Source: Punctularia strigosozonata HHB-11173 SS5 (taxonomy: Eukaryota > Basidiomycota > Agaricomycetes > Corticiales > Punctulariaceae). Taken from it: a stretch of DNA of 64,000 bases. The stretch covers positions 2,558,344 through 2,622,343 of the forward strand of contig NW_006767434.1 of NCBI RefSeq assembly GCF_000264995.1, in the 5' to 3' direction. Of the stretch, positions 11,945-23,357 are shown one piece after another. The first letter of the stretch is position 1, and each line of letters starts with the position of its first letter. The translations under genes and the position numbers were made by a program. The notes below the pieces were generated by a model that worked only from the letters and a program-made list of their open reading frames with translations, searched no databases and was not told the origin of the DNA.

Positions 11945-12161
11945 CGTAAGGACATCATCTAATCGTACCTGCCGCGGACAGGGGCTGTGACGTTGACAGT
12001 GGATCGTCATCGTCAATCGCTTGGGTTCACATTTCTCCGAGTGCTGCGAGAAATTGAAGCTCGATGCAGTCATATTGAATCCATATAGAACATGTTTGTC
12101 TAATCGCGTGGAGAAAAATACATTCACGCGCTGTATTCATGCGCTCAAATAGTTCTACTGG

Positions 12162-13912
12162 CTACCGTTCGGTTGTGACAGGCTTTCCAGGAATCACGCT
12201 GGAGTCGATGAGGCTGCTCCTGGCAGCTTCTACATCCGCTTGGATATCATGAAGCCAGAGCCAGTCCCAACGATCAGCAAGCTCCTTCGCTAAACCAGCA
12301 CGATCGGAGCCACATGGACCACGATATTCATATAGCTGGAAAATTCATAAGCCCTAAACAATTCGTGCAGAAGATGGCCCAATAACTCACATCACCGGTC
12401 GCACGAGCGTGTAGTTGCTGCGCGCTGGCGCGCGGCCTACGTACACCTTCGTACGCCTGAAGAAAAGCTGGTAGGTTCGCAGCGTCGCATGCCGGGTCCG
12501 ACAAGAGAGACACAAGCACGACCATATCCTCTAGGGCTTGAGCTGCCCCTTGCCCATTATGAGGCAGGCTCGCATGTGCCTTTGATACTGTGTCAGAGAG
12601 TCTGGGTGTACGGAGATAGGGTGCCAGGTACTCACAGAGTCTCCCAGCAATGTGATGCGGCCCATCGTCCAATGGTCGAGCGGCTCCACATCGAACATCG
12701 CCCATTGTACAGGATTTTCGATGAGCTCAAAATAGCGAGTCAATCGCTGAATATTGAAATTCGTCCCGCTAACTCACCTCTAGGAGTCGCCTAGGCGTCT
12801 CATGCGGTTCCTTAAACTCTGCAAGCATCTGCTCTCGGGTGACAGGCTTTTGCCACGGCCCAGGCCATACCGCTTCCTCATTAGGATCAGACACAAAGCC
12901 AACGAAATTCAGTATTTTTCCGCCTTCGATTGGGTAAGCGATGATATGCTGTGTTTTTGCCCACCTGAGCGGAGACTCGGTAATGGAGGGAGATAGAACA
13001 TACCTTCATAGGTCCTGCCCAGATCGTAGTGGACGACATGATGTCCTGCCCGACCTTGGAAATAACTTGTTCTGCCTTCAAGAGTGCACGATATCCGTAG
13101 ACGCCGCTGTATCTATGGTAGCCGCCTGTATTGGGCTTTATGTGTTCCCGTACCTGTCATACAGCGCATCAGTACTCAACTTCTTACGACGGGGAAAATA
13201 TCCTGACCTTACTCCGGACGCCGTCGCAGCCGATGATAGCAGATACCTCGAAGACCTCTCTTGTCACCTCGGCTTCGTCGGAAGTGCGTCTTTCGACCGT
13301 CAACCGGGCGTAATTTGAATCGATTCCAGCTCCGGCCACGCTTTCCACGTCGCACACGCGAGAAGAGAAATGCGTGGTTACATTGTTGGGAAGGTAAGCG
13401 ACCAGTCCCTCCAGCAATCTGGCCCTATACAAGAAACTATTCAATATCCGCATTGATGAGATGTCATTATTCCGAGCACGCACCTGTGCACTGAAGCATA
13501 ACAACCCTTGACAAGGACCTGAACAACCATCAGCAGATTGGTACAAGCAGACCACGCTAGACACACCTCCCCTATGGGCGAATTATTCGAGTAATCCCGG
13601 CATGTCAGCCAAACAGAGCCAGGCTCCTGGAAGTCGGCAATCTCTCCGAACATCTTCCCAACACCCAGGAACTCGAGGGCGGCGATCGCGTTTGATCCAC
13701 AACCTATACCAGCCCCTATCTCGGAGAATCTGGTGTATAATCCGGTCAGCGTTCACTACGAGCTGTTACGAGCGAACAGCTTACTGGTGAGCTTGTTCGA
13801 AGACATGCACCTGATAGCCAGCGCGGCCGAGGCCGATAGCCGTGCATAGACCTCCAATGCCACCACCGACGATCGCGATGCTGGTGCTAGTCCTGTCTTG
13901 AGCGAATACCAT
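12162..13912 (-). CDS. FAD-dependent aromatic-ring monooxygenase (salicylate hydroxylase type)
   Basis: The start ATG is at 13912 (MVFAQDRTSTSIAIVGGGIG), giving the N-terminal GxGxxG dinucleotide fold GGGIGGL. Later exons carry the DG motif, IIGCDGVRSKVR, near 13220, and the second FAD segment, split by an intron near 12600: RITLLGDS and then AHASLPHNGQGAAQALEDMV. This is the class A flavoprotein hydroxylase layout used on salicylate- or phenol-like substrates with NAD(P)H and O2. The C-terminal exon ends GKPVTTER at 12162. There are about eight exons; boundaries in the middle were not all fixed. A TATATATA lies at 13955-13962. The true substrate cannot be told from sequence. Confidence 0.82.
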
Positions 13913-15395
13913 CCTTTCAAAGTTCGACGCGCCTTGTTATCGTTTCAGTTCCTCTATATATACGCATGAAGTCCAATAGTTGGCACAGCCCAGCCAGCAC
14001 GAGACTCGGTGGAGTGATTCATCCTCAGGCGCCCTTTCGCAGGATACCCGAAGCGAGTGATTTCTGCATTTGATCCGGGGCCGTTCTTGGGAATGCACAT
14101 CCCTTACGTGAAGCAATGAGTAACACACCCACCCACCTTGGAACACTGGAGCCGGGAAGCTTGGAGAAGATAAATGACTGGACGAAACGGCACATGTATA
14201 GCTGCACCTTGACACGGCGAGAAACTCTCCAATACGCATCGCACCTTGAACGTGAGTGCAAGTAGTGTGTGGGTCAAGAAGACTCGGAACGGCGGCATTC
14301 GGAAACTCGGAATGCTTACTTCAATAACTTTTTACGGCGGCAAACCGCTGACAGCGGAAGTTATGATCATGGAATCTTCTCCGCTCATGTGGATGACTCT
14401 GGACGTAGTAAACAATCGTGCTGCTCGAGTGATCGTCGCGTAAACAAACATTCCAAGTTTTGATGAAAGCACGAATGACCAGCAGATCGCACAGGAAGCG
14501 GGGGTCGAGTCCAAGGCCTGATGACTGTCGACGGAGAGAGAGTCACTGCTTACGGCAAAAAAAGCGGACCATTCGACTCCTTCCGAAGGAGTCGAATGGT
14601 CACCTGCAGGTTCTGCGGACGATCTCCTAGGTCGACGTCCCCTTTGCCCGCGAATAATCCACTCTTCAAAAACGCGATCGCTCGCTCGGTAATAGTAGTA
14701 GTTCAATACGTGAATTCAGTTGCCCGTGCGGGGTTGACCCACTCGCAACCCACTCAGGCCACTTCCTTTGTCAAGTAAATGCAAACATGCCATCGATTCG
14801 GTACGCGGGGAACATTGCCCGGTACATTAGCGGTTAGTATTATTATCAGCAGACAAAGGACGCAGTACTTCTCGCTAACAGCACCCCGCATGCAGCTCCT
14901 TCCATCGTGAATGTGAGCCTCACATACTACCCCAATTCCGGCACGATCCTCGCAACAGCAGGAGTCCCACGATGAGGCTCGTCCATGATACCACTCGGAC
15001 GAAATCAATGTAGCCTGCGACGCCCGAGTATGGAGCGCACCGCGAGCGAGCCCCCAATGAAGTGGGCCCCGACCCGCAGCGGCTGCCCACTTCCGCATCA
15101 GGGTGAAAGACGTCCCGAAGGACAGCACCTGAGCGAAAGGGGTGCGGAGGCAAGAGGATATATAGCGAGGAAATGAACGTTCCTGACGGTCCTTAACAGG
15201 TACACAGAGAAATCAGATAACAGGGCTCGCGAAAGTTCTTGATGTGACAGTGGGTTCGTGGTACATGGGGACAACAGCGACGATAGCGGGTCGGAACCTG
15301 TACAGCTTAAGGAAAGAAAAAGGACCATAGATGATTAACACGTCTTCAGAGAACCACCGCACCATATATTGCGCGGTGAATGCAGTCATGCGGGG
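13913..15395. other. Intergenic, about 1.5 kb
   Basis: Between the monooxygenase start and the 3' end of the FYR gene. It contains the monooxygenase promoter (TATA-like 13955-13962) and a perfect palindrome at 14567-14601. ORFs here look like chance frames. No RNA gene was recognised. Confidence 0.5.
14567..14601. repeat. Perfect 35-bp palindrome (17-bp arms, 1-nt centre)
   Basis: Every base of the left arm (starting gaccattcgactcc) pairs with the right arm (ending gtcgaatggtc) around a single central C at 14584. It lies in non-coding DNA more than 600 bp from the nearest gene. Confidence 0.85.
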
Positions 15396-17537
15396 TCACG
15401 CCGAGATCGGGGGAGACGTCGAGTCTTGCTTGTAATATCGTCGACCATTTGCGGAGGAGGGATCCGCGGCTGGAGTGTTCGACGGCGTGGGTATATGCGC
15501 GTCCGACGGGCGATAGTAGTTGCCCAGGCTCGGCGAAGAGCCAGGGATCTCCTCGACATGTTTTCGGGATCGACGCTCGTTGGTTCGACGAGCCGGCGCA
15601 CGGTCGGCATCCTCGTCTGTCTGCTCGCGGTCCATCTGTCTCTCCCTCTCCCGAGCGAGCGCTAGCTCCTGCTCGCGCTCGCGCTCCCTTTCTGACGCGA
15701 ACACGGGCGGTAGGTTCTGGCTTGCCGCAATCTCGTCCCGGTCCTCGGGCAGCGCAGGCGTCACTGCGGCATGTCGTCCTCCGAGGTGACTTCATTGTTC
15801 GCGTAGGAGGACGTAGAAGAGGAGCCGACATGGTTGCGTTTGCTGCATCAACTAAGCCGGTTCGTACCAGGTCACTAGCACGGTGGAAATGTACTCACGA
15901 TCCTTCGGTGAAGTTTTGCCAAACATAGTCCTTCAGCCGATCGGCATTAGGAAGCTCTTGGATGAGGCTCCGGATCGTGTTTTGGCCCAGGCCGAAGAAG
16001 TCCGGTCCCGAGACCGAGTTGGAGTGCAAGCGTTTGCGCACATGGTTGGCGGCCCGAACGATGACGGCCCAAGCACCGGTAGCGGTGCCTGATTAATGCT
16101 CAGTCAAGTCGAAGAGTTAGGCGCGGACAGAGTAGACGCACCGGCAACGATCGGTTTGTCGGGCACGTCGCTGGCAACGACCGAGAATTTGGGACCATCT
16201 CCGCCATCGAGAATGGTGCAGGTATAAGTGACCTCGATATTGGGGTCGATGGTAGACAGGTACTTCCTGATGTTCGTTGAGCCATAACATTGTCGACTAT
16301 ATACAGTCTGCAACGCACCTCGTGACCGAATATCCCACAGGGAAGATGTACCTCTCTGTGTGGAAGTGTTCCCGCATGCAGACCTCCCCGAGCGAGAGCA
16401 CGGTCATGATGCCCACGTTGAGGGGCAGGAGTGGCTTGCCGTCCGAGTCCCTGGGAATCGTCGGGATGGTATGCGTCTTGGACGTAACCGTGTGCGCTTT
16501 CAGTCGCTTGGGTTTTGTGCGTGTTTTAGGTTCCTCGGCGCCGATGGATCGCTGCTCGACCGGAGACAAGTACGGATCATTCGCGTCGGACGCGTTGCCG
16601 TTGTGACGATGGGGCGGCGAGGGATGGTAGGATGTCACGGGCGAGCTTGACATGTTCCGTGACATGCGCGAATATTCATGTGAATCAGGCGGCGGTGAGG
16701 CGGGCTCGGGCGGTTCAGACGCCGGCGCGGTCGGTGGCTTGATGCGTAGCTTGATCCCACTGCCAGATCCCTGTGCCTGCCCGGCGCTATACGATGACGA
16801 CGAGGGCGGAGGCGCATCCTTGTCCTTGCCCTTGGTCATCTTGGCGCGACGGCTCGGTTTGGCGTCGCGCGCCGCCTGGGCGGCGGCGGCCTCTTCTTGC
16901 ATGCGCTCGCGTTGGCGCTGCTGTTCCTGGAGCTTGCGAGCGTGGGGTCCAATGTGTCTCGATGAGAAGATGGGGTCGAGCTCGTGGTTTTCGCGCTCAA
17001 CCTCTTCGCGGGCGCGATGCATGTTCGCAACGAAGGCGGTCTTGGCCCGGTCGGAGAGTAGCGAGCGCGGGAAGGCGGACGTCGGAGGCTGGTCAGGGCC
17101 CAGAGACGGGCGCCGGATGCCAGGCGTTTCCAGTTTTTCGAGTTCCACCACGCGGTCGAGGAGGGCGCTGGGCGGGTGCGAGGTCAGCTCGACGCGAAAG
17201 GGTGGATCGTTCGGCGATGGACTCACTCGCGTTCTTGTCGTATCTTCACGTTGCGCTCGCCCGAGCGGACGAGTTCACTGTGCATTTCCTTGTATTTCTA
17301 CAACGAGATATGAGTCCATCGCGAGCTGCAGAGCGAGTGCAGCCCGAGCGGTCTCACCTCTTCGAGTATAGAATACTTCCGCTTCAGTCTCCTGTACTTT
17401 TCGGCAACGAGGGCCTCTTCCTTGGCTTGATGAGGATCGGTCGTGGGCGGGGGCGCCTGGGGCACCGGAGGCGGGCCCATGACCACGTCTTTCGAGCTGG
17501 ATGCACCGCCCGCAGACGCATTGCGACGCGTGCTCAT
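15396..17537 (-). CDS. FYRN/FYRC-domain chromatin protein (TBRG1-like)
   Basis: The start is taken at MSTRRNASAGG (17537); an ATG 30 bp upstream is in frame. The N-terminal part is Pro-rich followed by a coiled coil (AEKYRRLKRKYSILEE). The middle is Ser/Pro-rich with long charged helices. Near 16450-16300 is the FYRN domain (VGIMTVLSLGEVC, then ERYIFPVGYSVTR). It continues across an intron into the FYRC-type segment KYLSTIDPNIEVTYTCTI, then GPKFSVVASD and LGQNTIRSLIQELPNADRL. Such proteins associate with chromatin-modifying complexes. The last exon is an Arg/Glu-rich tail; it is in frame only if a non-consensus AAG acceptor near 15796 is used, so the final exon is less sure. Function is inferred from domains only. 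Confidence 0.8.
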
Positions 17538-18964
17538 CGTGGGCCGTGGCGAAGTTCGGTGGTGCATTGACGGGGTACTTGGGCGGGGTCGTTGAGGGGG
17601 AGGAGCGGGGCTGGCAGGGAGGGAGAGAGGAGACGCGACGTAACACACGGCCTCCTTCCTTTAGCCGTCCCACCCAATTTGGTCCGATCAGCCTCTGGCG
17701 ACTCGTCCAACACAGGACGCGCCATCAGGAGGACAGCCCTGGCGTACAACATAGAGCCACTCATTGTTGTTCTGACGCTCGCCCGACATTTTCTGCCTCT
17801 GCATCTGCCGTTGGCGAGGGTGGCGGCGTACCCGGGCGCGGCGCACCACTGCAACATCGTGCCTGCCGTATGAACTGGGAAGCTTTGCCGAGGCGTAGCG
17901 AAACGCCCGGAAAGGAAGGTGGCATTCGAATCCGTATTCGCTTCATCTGTTGTGTCCTACCCCCACGTCTCACTCACCTCTTGGTTCGTTCTGCTTGGCC
18001 GGGATTACTCTATCTGCTCCGACTAGCTTGCGACGTATCCGACACATCGCCGCTGCATGAGCATTCGAGTCGAACCACCGTATCAGCGCGTGGCCGGGAA
18101 TAACCACCGGCGTCGCGCCGGGCCAGATGCCGTCTCACATACACGCCCACTGCTGGATTTTCCCTCGGACCCCCTTCCTGAAGCACCAGTGGATACAACG
18201 CTCACTGTTCCGAGCGTGCATCCAGGTAAAATAACCATACCACGCTAGCTTTGTCGCGAACGCGCGGACGTCGCTCCTGTGCGCCTATATACAGCTCCTT
18301 GACTGCATAGCTCTCTCTGGCTTCTTGTCGCATACATGGACGAGCGGCAAGCTGGCGGAAGGAGTAATTGCGCCTATCAAACAAACACCTTGACCACGAC
18401 AGCGCATCGCAACAAATAAACTTTGCCCGTGGCTGTGCTAGCCTGTTGCTCAGAGATCTCGTTAAGCGCATGGAAACTCATTAAAGGCGGCTTGACTGTA
18501 CTCTGGCAGCTGTGCGTTCACCACATCAGTTCATGGCATACCAACTTCCTGATAGATCAGTAAATTCTGTACGTCGGGTAATTGCTGACAATGCATGCTA
18601 TGCTGCACGCCCGGTCGTTACTCATCCTTCGCAGGCCAAACGTATGGCCGCACTCGGATCGTGCTTCTTGGATCAAACTAGGAAGGCGGAGGCTCGGAGA
18701 CAAATGAAAGCGACAAGTTAATGTGTGCTTCTGCACGGTAGTACCGCCTGGCTACTGCACCAAGCGCATTGTGCGGATGCGGTCATTAGTCCGCGCGTAT
18801 AAAGTCACGGGCACGAACTCGAGAATTCTTCACCTGGAGTCAACCCCATTCAGATCAGATCACGCATCCGACTTCTCTCTGAGCAGCGCTCGCATATAAA
18901 CCCCTTTCAACTTGCACATCCTTTGTCGTTCACCTCAACTCCCCGTTTTATTTCTCCTACGATA
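17538..18964. other. Divergent promoter region, 1.4 kb
   Basis: Between the FYR gene (minus) and the secreted lactonase (plus). No gene is convincing. Two TATA-like elements sit on the plus strand near the lactonase start (18798-18804 and 18896-18901). Confidence 0.5.
18896..18901 (+). promoter_or_regulatory. TATA box of the lactonase gene
   Basis: TATAAA lies 69 bp before the start ATG at 18965. A second TATAAAG at 18798-18804 is farther away than usual. The tandem arrangement fits a strongly expressed secreted protein. Confidence 0.5.
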
Positions 18965-20688
18965 ATGATGTTCTCCAAGTCTTTCGCCTCTCTCACTCTG
19001 CTCGTCGCGGCCGCTTGTGTCTCTGCAGCCCCGGTCATTAACAAGAAAACGATGGTCATGAACAACAGCGTGGGCCTGAAAGGAAACTCAGCCGGAGCCG
19101 CCTACTGTAAGCAGCAGACGCTGTATTGCTCCGTTGATATTCAACTCAGCATTTCCCTCCTAGTCATCACCAACGAGCCCAGCGGCAACTTTGTCGTGTC
19201 TGCAGACATCCACTCTGACGGCACTCTGGTACGGACAGCTAGCCGCTGAGGATAATCGAGACTGACGGAAAGCGGATAGACCCTCGCCAGGGCCGTAAGC
19301 GCAGACGGCCGCGGAGAGCACGGCAATGATGCCCCCGCTGCCACGGGTCCCGATGGACTCTTCTCGCAAGCCTCCGTCAAGGCGTCCCAAAACGGCAAGG
19401 TCCTGGCGACCGTCAACGTAAAATTCCATATCTCCGTTGGTCCCTACCTCTTCTCACTTTCTCCTGTTAGCCTGGTTCCAACACAGTTGCGATTTTCGCT
19501 ATCAACGCCAAGAACCCATCTATCATTAACATGATTGGTACGCATCTCTATGACTTGTTTGGATTCAGAGCTCATAAGATGTGTCCTCAGGCAAGCCCGT
19601 ATCGACTGAGGGAGAGTTCCCCATGTCCCTTGCTCTCAACGAGGCTGGCAACAAACTCTGCGGTCAGTTCAGCGGGACGTTCTCAACGAAACATTTGCTA
19701 ATTTTTACCTCTAGTCCTCAACGGAGGCCAAGTGAACGGAGTGAAGTGAGTTTGCAACCTCTCCTGTTCACCAACGACGCTGATGTTTGCTGGATTAGCT
19801 GCTACAAGGTCGACCCCAAGAATGGGCTTCAGGCGATTGGCGGCACACTGCGCTCGCTCGGTTTGAACCAAACCACGCCAGCCACTGGTCCCGCTGGCAC
19901 CACCTCGCAACTCCTCTTCAGCTCGGACGAGAAGTCGCTCATAGCCTCAGTCAAGGGCGTGCCACCGCAACCAGGTTTCCTCGCCGTCTGGTCCGTCAAC
20001 GGTGACGACTCGCTCTCGCCCGACTTCACCAAGGTCGCGCCCGCCGCCGGCGGCCTGCTCCCGTTCTCGATGACTCCGATCCCGGGAAAGAACGCACTGC
20101 TCGTGACCGACCCCGGTCTCGGCTTCGACGTGTTCGATCTGTCCAACGTCCAGTCAGGCGGTAACTCGCAGAGCGCGATCAACGCCACCGGCGCGAGCAG
20201 CGCGAACCCAATCTCTGGTCAGAGCGCGACGTGCTGGAGCAGCTTCAGCACCAAGACGGGCAACTTCTACCTCACCGACATTGGGACCGCGATGGTTACT
20301 GAGGTCAACGTTGATTCCAACCTGAACAGCACCATCGTCAAGGTATGTACCCGCCCGGTGTAGCGAGAGCATCAGGACAAGGTAATGACGGCCTTTTCAT
20401 CAGCAATACGCGCAGAAGGCGAGCTCCGGTACTATCGATAACGCCATCGCCACCGTGAACGGAAAAGAGTACGTCTGTCATGGCCGCCCAACGGAATATA
20501 ATTAATTGCCATACAGTTTCCTCTACGTCCTCGGTGCCAACGCGACGCAGATCAACGTCCTTTCTCTTGACGCCCCCGGTCAAGCACGAGGCATTCAGAC
20601 TCTTGATATCGCCGGCCCGTCAAAGAATGCAGGGCTCACGGTGAACCCCTTCAATTTGCAGGGCATGACTACGTTCATCAAGAACTGA
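18965..20688 (+). CDS. Secreted beta-propeller lactonase-family protein
   Basis: Nine exons (18965-19106, 19164-19228, 19280-19417, 19471-19537, 19591-19662, 19715-19745, 19799-20342, 20404-20468, 20517-20688) close exactly to 431 residues. The N-terminus MMFSKSFASLTLLVAAACVS is a signal peptide. The body has repeated propeller-blade strands such as GKVLATVNPGSNTVAIFAIN, GFLAVWSVNGDDSLSPDF and FLYVLGANATQINVLSLD, typical of the 7-bladed 6-phosphogluconolactonase / carboxymuconate cyclase-like superfamily. Basidiomycetes secrete many such proteins. A role in aromatic-acid or sugar-lactone handling outside the cell is possible but not shown; no catalytic residues are certain. Confidence 0.85.
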
Positions 20689-21231
20689 ATGTTATTAAGA
20701 AGATAGTAATCGGAGGTTTACCAGACTCGGAGCATCATCTCATTTATCGTACATTTCGCTTTTGTTATCGGACACTATCGAGCCTTGCTATGTGCCCTCG
20801 ACGTAGTATAGCTTAATTTTATAATGTTTCTTGAAGAGCTTCACAGCTTCGTCTGTGCCTCGACAGTCTAAGCACCAACAAATAGTTCTGACGCACTGAG
20901 AAAATCCACATCCATATTTCCCTCTACAATCATGATTACGACAACAACGTAGAAATGCAACGAGGGGCACCTCCAGCGAGCCAAGAAGGTGAACGACACA
21001 TGAGCACACCAAAGAGCTTGCGTCGGATAATACAGCATCAGGGGGGGGGAAACAAGGCGAGTATGACGAATAGTGGAAAGTATGGTATCTTGGAACCTGC
21101 AGTGTTATGTACATGCTGAAAGTCAGAGACCTACGGTCTGGTGTGGTACGAAACATGGTTCGTCGCCTTATATAAGATGTCATGAGCTCACTACCATCGC
21201 AAAGTGGTATGTGAAGGCTTACATGAAAGAA
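20689..21231. other. Convergent intergenic region
   Basis: Space between the stops of the lactonase (plus) and the SH3 membrane protein (minus), with no recognisable gene. Confidence 0.5.
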
Positions 21232-23357
21232 TCACGCATCCTGGAAGCAGGCTTGCGGGATTAGACCAGTCTCAACCACCCCGTTTAAGCTGCGCTCGAC
21301 CAATGCCCAGCCATCGCCAAAGTACTTCAACACGGAAACGTCCTCTCCACGCTGAACCCCAAGTTCATCACCCCGGTAGGGAATGTAGGATCGCTTGATC
21401 GGCTTGAGGTGAACAACGTCCAGGAATGGGTTCTTAAGCTCCGTCGGATCTGCGAAAGGACTTTCCGAGGAGACGGCCACAGCAGTATGGTACGTGTCGT
21501 TGGTCTCGGAGGTTTCTGGAACGCTAGCGATGCTAGCTTGAGGAGAGTGGGTGGCAGTCTGCACACCCTTGGTCTTTTCAGATCCAGGCGGTTTTGGGAA
21601 GGCGAAGGATTCGGAGGGAGTGAATGGGCGCACGGAGACCTGTGAGATCCAGCTGAGCCGTCTGCGCTCCTCTGCCCAGCGAGCGTCCATCTCGGCCTCT
21701 TCCGTGCTGTTGCGTGAGAAGGACGACTCCGACCGGCCATGGAACTGGGACGATGCCGTCGGAGAGAAGACCGGGGTCAAGGGAGTGATCGGGACAAGCA
21801 GATAATTGGCGTCCTCTTTAGCAGTGTGATATTGGGTCGATTTCTCATCCGCACTCGCGCTGGACTCGGACTCCGAGCGACGCGGCGAGAGTTGCGCCTC
21901 GTGGTGAATTACGTCGACCGGATCAGGTATGACGTTAATAGAGGTCGTGCGGAGAGCGGAGGCAAGCTGCAGCTGGGGTGGACGAGCCGGCAAAGCTGCG
22001 TTGAAAGTAACCCCCTGGGAGTTAAGCTGCTCCATGTTCTGCGTCATATCGGTCTGGGAGGTTCGTCGACTATCGAAGACGGTCAGGCTGCCTTCCAAGC
22101 TGCGCGTGAAGTTACTGGAATCGCCCGGGTTGAGATCGAGACGGAACGGGCTTGCAGATGTGGGTGTATAAGGAGGCGTGTATTGTGCGATAGGAACCAA
22201 CGGTCCCTGGCCGTCGAAAGGCGTCCCGAAGCTGCTAGTCGAGCTACGGATGCTCGCTCTTGCGACAGCGGCATCGTCCGGGGTGATGGGGCCGCCTCGC
22301 CACCAGTTCTTCCTGCGGGTCGACCGCTTCTTGATCAACCTACGGCGCATCAAGAAGACCGCCAATGCGGCTGCCAATAATGTCACCGCAACCACTATGC
22401 CAACGATGGCGCCGACGGACAACCCATGGTGTTTGGAGACAGAACCGGAGCCGCCGCCGCCGACGGACCCGCCGTTTCCATCGGTCCTATCACCTCCATT
22501 CCCAGCCACGCCCGACCCCACGCCCGAGGACGAACCAGAGCCGGATTTCGAACCAGACTTGGCGGTAGCGGCAGCACTGATGCTAGTTTTGGTTCCGGAA
22601 ACAGGGTCGGAGTAGGTAAAGAGAGGCTGGCCATTCGAGTCGGTGCCCGTGGCTTCACCGACTGCCGCTGCAAGCTGAAACGACGTGCTGCCAGAGGGAC
22701 TGACAACGCCTGACCCAGGGGCGTCGCTTGCGCTTTGTGAACCGGCTTCCAAACCACTGCTGGAGGCACTCGTGCTGATAGCGGATGCTCCACTGGCAAT
22801 AGTCGCGCTCCCAGTCACGGATAACGCGCCCGAAGAAGCGGATGCTCCTTGCGAGGACGGCTCTGAAGAGCGACGGGTCAGAATGATATACGTCACATCT
22901 TTAAGGGACTAACCAGGGCCAGGGGTCGCGCTATTTGCGTTGCTCGAACCGGCGTCGGCACTGGATCCGCCACTGCCATCCGAGTTCGACCCCGAGCTGC
23001 CATTAGAACCGGAGTTGCCAGAACTCGTAGCAGGTGCCGACGGACTGGTGGTAGTTGCTCCTGCCACAGAAGTCTGGGTCGTTGCAGCAAGCGTAGTGGT
23101 CGGCGCGACGGTGGCCGACGAAGATGTAGCATGCAAGCCCGCGATAAGAGGTGTAAGTAAGGGATCTGCACAGCGACATGTCATCGTAATGATCCTCTCG
23201 CTTAGGGTGATAAATACAACTCACCCAGGATAGGATCCAGTATCGGCGTGAGCAGTGGCCCAAGCACCGGGATGGTAGGCAAGGGCTCCGAGAGCGTTAT
23301 CAACGCGGGCTCGCGCTCCTCAAGAGCAAGCCCAACGCGCGCGTGGCGCTTCCGCAT
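21232..23357 (-). CDS. Fus1-like single-pass membrane protein with C-terminal SH3 domain
   Basis: Three exons (23357-23225, 23165-22914, 22862-21232) give 671 residues. An in-frame stop just upstream fixes the start. Residues 1-50 lack a clear cleavable signal. Residues 60-275 are Ser/Thr/Gly-rich and probably extracellular and O-glycosylated. One membrane helix (VGAIVGIVVAVTLLAAALAV) at about 278-300 is followed by a basic RRRLIKKRSTRRK stop-transfer. A long cytoplasmic Ser/Pro region leads to a C-terminal SH3 domain (about 610-671) with SYIPYRGDELGVQRGEDVSV, GDGWALVE and GLIPQACF. The layout matches yeast Fus1 (cell fusion at mating tips), which suggests cell-surface signalling or polarity; homology beyond layout is not proven. 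Confidence 0.82.
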
